A stretch of 64,000 nt of DNA, taken from positions 3,748,501 through 3,812,500 of the forward strand of contig OX638130.1 of assembly GCA_951804985.1 (NCBI GenBank), written 5' to 3'. The position numbers were made by a program, and so were the translations under genes. Below, in pieces: positions 58,470 to 64,000 of this stretch. The number at the start of each line of letters is the position of its first letter. Within the stretch, counting starts at the first letter, position 1. Source of the DNA: Dryomyza anilis (lineage: Eukaryota > Arthropoda > Insecta > Diptera > Dryomyzidae). The notes under the pieces were generated by a model. That model was given only the letters and a program-made list of their open reading frames with translations. It had not been told where the DNA came from and did no database searches.

Positions 58470-58649
58470 GGGTGTCGACTAAATTGAAGGCAAAACTAAA
58501 TTGTACGGGTTTTCATAGGATCGCCATTTGGTAACCGGTAATTGTGAAAGTCCCTAATAAATCGATTGCTGTCATCCAATTTAGTTCAATTTAATTTGCT
58601 CGAAAATTTGCTAAATTGAAAAGCATTTTAGTCGAGCTCGCACACACCC
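58470..58649. mobile_element. Small MITE-like element with GGGTGT ends (180 bp)
   Basis: The left end GGGTGTCGACTAAATTGAAG and the right end reverse complement GGGTGTGTGCGAGCTCGACT then AAAATG share GGGTGT and CGACTAAA-TTG/ATG after an 8-base gap. AACTAAATTG also faces CAATTTAGTTC internally. The target duplication is unclear. Confidence 0.5.
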
Positions 58650-59240
58650 TTAGTTGGACCTTTAATCGTAAAAAAAATTAATATATTAAAAAAGATCGTT
58701 AAAAATTTATAATTTCGAAAATTATCTAAATGTTAAATTCAACATTTTTGAAGTTTCGAAATAAGGAAAACTTTATACAGTTTATAATATTAATAATACA
58801 AAAATTTATTTGTCGGACTCATAAATTATCTACATTTTTAAATTATAAAGATTAAAAAAATAACTATCGCAGAAAGATATTAAAATTTACTTAATTCTTT
58901 TAAAATGATTAAATTTCTTTTTTTTTCAATTGATATTCTAATGTTTAAAACAAAAATCGGTTACTGATATAATTTTAAATAGAGTATTATAAAGAGAAGT
59001 ACTTTTTAAATAAACGTCACATTATCGAGTAATAGAAATGCATATCTTTCATATTTTAAGTTCTTAATACAATATATAAAAATCAGTTTATAATGTAGTT
59101 CGATACTTTTGATTGGGTTTCATACCTTTGGTGTCAACTATGTATTTTGACAATCCCGGGACTTTCGAGATAAGAAAATAAATCCTGGGTTATTTAAATT
59201 TCTGTTAAAAAGTTTATAAAATATTACCTAATTGGCATTT
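58650..59240. other. AT-rich non-coding DNA
   Basis: Nothing is recognised here. Confidence 0.4.
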
Positions 59241-59448
59241 ATTAGTTTATTGCCGAATCCGAACGGCGGGTGAGAGCTTTTCATAGGCAATGTTTTTACT
59301 CTCGGAGGTTTGCCATTTACTGCCGAGAGGTAGCGCGGTATAGAAAAATGTTTCTATGAAAGATGTTGTTAGCCCCAGTCCAGGCTTGAACCGGGGACCT
59401 TTCGGCTCTCAGTCCAACGCACTAACCACTGAGCTACCGCGGCTACAC
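59241..59448 (-). mobile_element. tRNA-derived SINE, shorter copy
   Basis: Read on the minus strand it starts TGTAGCCGCGGTAGCTCAG, keeps the B box GGTTCAAGCC and the body to GGATTCGGCAATAAACT, then ends in AATAAATGCC. It lacks the last ~120 bp present in the copy at 50987. Differences in the anticodon region (CTGAGAGCCGAA here) show the two copies are not a recent duplication. No target duplication is clear. Confidence 0.88.
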
Positions 59449-60600
59449 AAATATGAAACAAATATGAAACAAAAATATGCTGTAGTAAAATTAATATTAT
59501 ATAATTTATTATATAAATTACAGATTGAAAATTTATAATATGAAATACATTTATAAAAATGTGTGTTATGTTAGGGAAACGTCGGGGCTAAAACATTTTG
59601 ATAAAAAATTATTTTATGTTTTTCTCAAAATGATCAAATCGGCATATGGTATTTCAAAATATCAAATTTCAATTCAAATTTAACATTTAGTTTTTACAAT
59701 ACATATGTTCAAAAATCAGGACATTCTGAATGAATACTTTTAATATGAGTTTTTTCACTTTGATTTTCATATGCGAACTTTAAAATACAATTTACTGGGT
59801 AACAATAATAATTTTTGCTATTTTTTTTTAATAGTAATTTTATCTATTTTTCCAAAAAATTTATTTAAGTTTTTAGTTAGAAGAAGTCTTCGAAATTAAA
59901 ATAAATGTTCAATAATTTCGATTGCATTTGATTTTAAATATTCTAGTAATAGACTTTTCAGTACAAAAAAAAAGTTGTCAATTCAATTTCAAATCATTTA
60001 AACAAATGTTTAACTAATTCAAATTGTTTTTTGTTTTGAAATTATTCAACTCAATATAATTTTCAGAACTGTCTTCTTTTCTTCAAAAAGAAAATATTTC
60101 CGCATTTTTCCACTACAAATTGAAATTTTATTAAAATTAAAATTCTATCTAATTTTTTTTTTAGTTGTTTAAGATTCGGAAATTCATATTCGATCGAATT
60201 ACAATATTTGACCACAAAAACCGTTCAACTGAACTGGAAAGAATTAAATTCGACTGATATACTTGTATTTTTTAATTAAATCCAATTTCAGAGATTTGAT
60301 ATAATTTTGATTCGAAGTTGGACCATCCCGATATAAAATTCATTCGAATGCAAGTAGTTGAATTTTTTTTAGAACGAATTCAAAACGATTTTTGATGTGA
60401 AATATTTGAATTTCGATCGAAAGTTAATTATTAAAAAATAAAATATTATAAAAATTAAATTATTTTTATTCATATTGTATATATTATACTAGATCATGTA
60501 ATTTAACAGATTTATAGTAAGTTTTGGCTTTTAACATTATATTTTAATTTTTTTTATGAAAATGTTTCTTTTAATCATGTGGCAGCTCTTACATAGTACC
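59449..60600. other. AT-rich non-coding DNA
   Basis: No gene or array is recognised. Confidence 0.4.
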
Positions 60601-61480
60601 TACAAATGGCAAAGTATTTAAAATACAAAAAAAAGTTCACACAAGAACATGAACTTATTATTTTTATACTGCTTTTTTCTACTACTCTTTTTTGTGATTT
60701 TCATTTTTTTTCTTTATTTTGCTTCTTCATCAGATGCTCCAGCTGCTGCAGCAGCAGCCCCAACAATGTGCGACCGACCCCCGAGAAGCGGCACCCAACA
60801 ACAGTAGCATCCGAAGGTTTTCTTCATTTGCGCTCGATGCGCTCTCTGTTACACCAAAAAATAAACAAAGCCGAAGTGGGTATCGGAGAAGACTGGCAGA
60901 CAGACGGACGAACAGACAGACAGACAGCCCCAGTCAAGCAAAAGAAAATATAGAAAAATCAACGTTTTTATTGTTGTAAAAATGCTCCACATAAAGGCGG
61001 CAGTAGGACCGCTCCAACCACGAGCCTCGACCCAGCCAGCAAAGGCGCCCAGTTTGCGCACTCTGTGTTGTGGGACGCCTGCGAGAGGGGGCCGAGCGCC
61101 GCACGTGGAGGCAGCGGCTATGGTGCGCTTCGGCTGTTGCGCTCTCATTTCCACACACATGCAGCAAATGTGCTCGACGTAATTGACAATCGATGGATGA
61201 ATGAATACACATGCGAAGAGACTGATGGATGACTGGATGGGTCGCTCGGTCGACTGCTGGTCTTTGTCGTCGTTGTCGACGTCGTCACCGAGCAGTTGCT
61301 GTTGTTGTTTTTGTTTGGGAATTGCGCAGGGCGGGCGTGGGCTTAGGGGGTACTTGAGGCTGGGGCCAAGAAATGTGCAAAAGTATAAAAGAAAAATGAA
61401 AAAGAAAAACGAAAAAGGCAAAAGAAAAAAATCAAACTGCGTACGTGTTCGCAAGAAAAGCAGAATTGAAAGCATTTAAA
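60601..61480. other. GC-rich island, possible exon or enhancer, no gene called
   Basis: A pyrimidine-rich stretch ending TTCATCAG at about 60733 precedes CTGCTGCAGCAGCAGCCCC, which looks like a 3' splice site and an opening exon. The frame downstream of it (60719-60979) is short and Gln-rich (QQQPQQ), with no domain. A 208-residue minus frame (60849-61475) also lacks domains. CAGACAGACGGACGAACAGA simple sequence lies at 60897-60928, and a purine-rich AAAAAGAAAAACGAAAAAGG run at about 61398-61428. Confidence 0.35.
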
Positions 61481-62019
61481 AACGTACGATTGGTGCGATT
61501 GGAAAAGTTGTTGTACTAATGGCAGAGTGTGGGAAAATTCATATATGGTTGGAAAATTAAAAAAAAAAAAAAAGAGCGGCGCACTGAGGTAGCCATTGGA
61601 TGCGATATAAATGTCTGTATAAGTTTTAAAAAATATGGATAAAAGGTAAGTTTTAATAAATTCAAATTTTCTTATTAAATTAGGTACTTAGAAATTTATA
61701 AAACATGGTATAAAAATAATTTTAAAATTTTGTTTAGATAAATCGTGTAGAAATCGTTTCAAAAACTTGAACTGTTTGAATTCCATTGAAAAAAAGGTTT
61801 TTTTTTATTGAAAAATCAAATTATGACACAGCCGGAAACATATTTATTCGAATTGAAATTTAAATACGATTCTGATAGTAGTCTAAAATTCACATTCACT
61901 TTTCATATATTTTTATTATTTACATAAATTTCTGGAACAGAAAACAAACCAGTTGGGAAGGTTAGATCACATGGGAAATTTTAAAGTAGGTTTTAGTATG
62001 ATAGTTAGGATTTCAAAAT
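61481..62019. other. AT-rich non-coding DNA
   Basis: Poly-A at about 61558-61573. No gene is supported. Confidence 0.4.
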
Positions 62020-62508
62020 TATAGTCGGTCTAAGCCGACTATAAATATCCTGCACATATGTGTGATTACCATTAAAAGTGGTATATAGGTCACCAGGATA
62101 TACGAATCCTGAAAATAACTACAAATTTTCAATCGCTGAAGAATTTCCATTCATTTGATACCCATATTTACAAATGGGTAGGTGTACCGAAATTCGATTT
62201 TTTTTTTGGGAACCACAACTCGTTTCGCCGGAAACCATTATTTTCATGTATTTGAGCATAAGTCAATATATATTTTACCAAACAAAGTTTTCCTAAGCAC
62301 GTATACAGTAAAATTGATCTGCAGATATAAATTTTATATGAGGTATTTGAACATAAGTGGTCGGTTCTCAGATCACAATAGACCGATCACAATAGACCGA
62401 TCATTGTTCAGACAGCTTAGATATATAAGTAATCTAAATCTAAAGTTTCATTGCTCTAGCTCTTCTATTTTTTCTGTAATCGTGATTTCACCAGACAGAC
62501 GGACAGGC

Positions 62509-62584
<76 letters not shown>

Positions 62585-62736
62585 GGACGGACGGACGGAC
62601 GGACATCGCTAAATCGACTCTGGAGGTCATGCTGATCAAGAATATACTTTTCCATACCGGAGATGCTTTCTTATGGGTGTTACAAACGGCGTACCAAACT
62701 GAATATACCCTTTCACTTTTAGTGTAGGGTGTAAAA
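62020..62736 (-). mobile_element. INE-1/DINE-1-like element, copy 2, with microsatellite expansion
   Basis: Read on the minus strand it begins ACACCCTACACTAAAAGTG, then AAAGGGTATATTCAGTTTGG, ATATTCTTGATCAGCATGAC, GTCGATTTAGCGATGTCC, a long GTCC/GTCT run, and ends in a hairpin TATAGTCGG-CTTAGA-CCGACTATA. The 9-bp terminal stem is perfect. No coding capacity is seen; the 181-residue plus frame merely crosses the repeat. Confidence 0.7.
62493..62605. repeat. (GACA)n/(GGAC)n microsatellite
   Basis: About twenty-two CAGA units flanked by GGACGG units, inside INE-1-like copy 2. The related copy at 63759 lacks this run, so length is highly variable within the family. Confidence 0.95.
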
Positions 62737-63757
62737 ACAAATTTAAATACGATTTCGTCAGAAACGTTTTATGGTGTATGTATATTTGAATATTTTACTT
62801 AAATTTTACATAAAACTATCAGTCACAAGTCGCACCAAAACTGAAATATAGTAACATCAAAATTTTAAAAATGGTATAATCAAACTTTTGCTAATTACTA
62901 AAAAAACAATAAAATGTGGCTAAAGTTATAAGGTACCGCTCGAAATAAAAAATATAAAAAAAATGATAAACCCTTCTAAATTAACGGAGAGTGACGAAAA
63001 ACGAATAATATTTGCCAGATCGCCCCCCTGGAACTGTCCATGGAACTGTCCAAAAACTGATCTACGTCACAACTGATTTTTGAATTATAAAAAAAAAATT
63101 ACTCAATATAGAAAATGGGCCTTAAAATTACAAAATGAATAAAGAGAACACGTGGTATCTTCTAAAAATAAAAACCTGTTTTTTAATTTCAATTTTAAAG
63201 AATTAGTATTCTCCGTAATCAAAATTAAACAAAAAAAAAATAGATTTTTATATTACAAAATTAACAATAGTTTAAAGTTAGATATTTTCTCTTTATTATA
63301 AATATTCGAATGTTTTACTTAAAATCAATATTTAAAACTCACTGAAGTTAATCTCAACAAAAATCCAATATAGTAATATAAAATTGTGCAAAATTGATTA
63401 ATCAAACTTTTGTTATATTCGAATTGGTTAATCTTAAGTTTTTAGCATATTAAGGACGCGTTTTTCAGTCACATTTCAAATTTAACTTTGTTTAACTTGA
63501 TATGATTTCGTCTATAGTAAACATAATTCAAATATTTAATATGTCATATTAATTGACTATAGATTGTCTTTCGGTCTATTAAATTTCGTCCTTTTTGATT
63601 AGGAACTATAGATTTTAACATAAGTAGAAAAGCTAACTAAGTTTCAACATGCACTGAAAAACTGGACCTAAGTATTTGTCAATTTATCTTTATATGCATT
63701 AGTTCAAAGTACACTGATATCGATCAAATCAAATTTGGATATCGTGAGTCCAATTTT
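62737..63757. other. AT-rich spacer between head-to-head INE-1-like copies
   Basis: No gene or array is recognised. Confidence 0.4.
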
Positions 63758-63758
63758 T

Positions 63759-64000
63759 ATACCCTACGCTAAGAGTGAAAGGGTATATTCAGTTTGGTAC
63801 TCCGTTTGTAACACCCAGAAGGAAGCAGTATATAAAAGTATATATATTCTTGATCAGCATGATCTCCTGTGCGAAATTGGCTAGATCGGTCCATTGTGAC
63901 CTGTGATATAACCATCTATATTCAAATACCTCATATAAAACTTACATCTACAGCTCAATTTTACTGTATACGTGCTTAGGTAAACTGTTTTTGGTCAAAT
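63759..64000 (+). mobile_element. INE-1/DINE-1-like element, copy 3 (cut by window end)
   Basis: ATACCCTACGCTAAGAGTG, AAAGGGTATATTCAGTTTGG and TATATATTCTTGATCAGCAT, then CAAATACCTCATATAAAACT and TTACTGTATACGTGCTTAGG match copy 2 in reverse orientation. Where copy 2 has the long GACA run this copy has none (GAAATTGGCTAGATCGGTCC). The 3' part lies outside the window. Confidence 0.75.

Noticed and set aside
60849..61475. 208-residue minus frame
   Set aside because: It is open partly by base composition and contains simple-sequence parts at both ends. No domain is recognised and an overlapping plus frame is equally open.
62182..62727. 181-residue plus frame with RQTDRQTD repeats
   Set aside because: It crosses the GACA microsatellite of an INE-1-like element; it is not a gene.

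Overview
The window reads as nuclear DNA of a higher fly (Cyclorrhapha; a calyptrate fly such as a blowfly or house-fly relative is my best guess, but the genus cannot be fixed from this sequence). The grounds are strong AT richness, elements of INE-1/DINE-1 type with the usual fly internal motif (a CTTGATCAGCATCA core followed by a GTCTGTCC microsatellite), a tRNA-derived SINE with a clean target-site duplication, Helitrons with canonical ends, and very large simple-sequence arrays. I could not support a single protein-coding gene. All long open frames fall in tandem repeats or low-complexity (CAA)n/(GTT)n sequence. The window is best read as intergenic DNA or part of one or more very large introns.

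Layout. 0-5 kb: a degenerate direct-and-inverted repeat family split by a 2.2 kb Helitron, whose interior is a duplicated core plus about 1.15 kb of a 15-bp minisatellite. 5-15.6 kb: (TA)n, a foldback/MITE element (5445-6272), a MITE with ~100-bp TIRs (8953-9275), a second Helitron (10357-11234), and a second copy of the foldback element interrupted by a 418-bp MITE (11996-12413). 15.6-18.4 kb: two very homogeneous arrays, (TACAAAA)n and (TACTAAAA)n, with transitional units. 18.4-28.3 kb: unique sequence with GATC-rich islands, a ~55-bp degenerate array, a small 32-bp-TIR MITE and a 2.5 kb GCTCTT-rich array. 28.3-38.7 kb: four large arrays of one 19-bp satellite in alternating orientation, with a third Helitron, a second MITE copy and a TATCGATA-bearing minisatellite between them. 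38.7-48.6 kb: an LTR-like repeat with core promoter elements, a ~175-bp satellite interrupted by a foldback element, and a long domain rich in AGATAC/GTATCT. 48.6-64 kb: unique sequence, two SINEs, a 109-bp tandem array, three INE-1-like elements, TACGAA palindrome clusters, a sixth 19-bp array and a small MITE.

The most interesting points are structural. One 19-bp satellite whose monomer is itself a palindrome occurs in six arrays on both strands and could form kilobase hairpins. A Helitron family carries two different internal 15-bp minisatellites. A hyphenated palindrome GTATCT-N3-AGATAC recurs perfectly seven times between 30.1 and 47.4 kb. The heptamer ACTAAAA is shared by three otherwise distinct tandem-repeat families. 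No new protein-based system was found.
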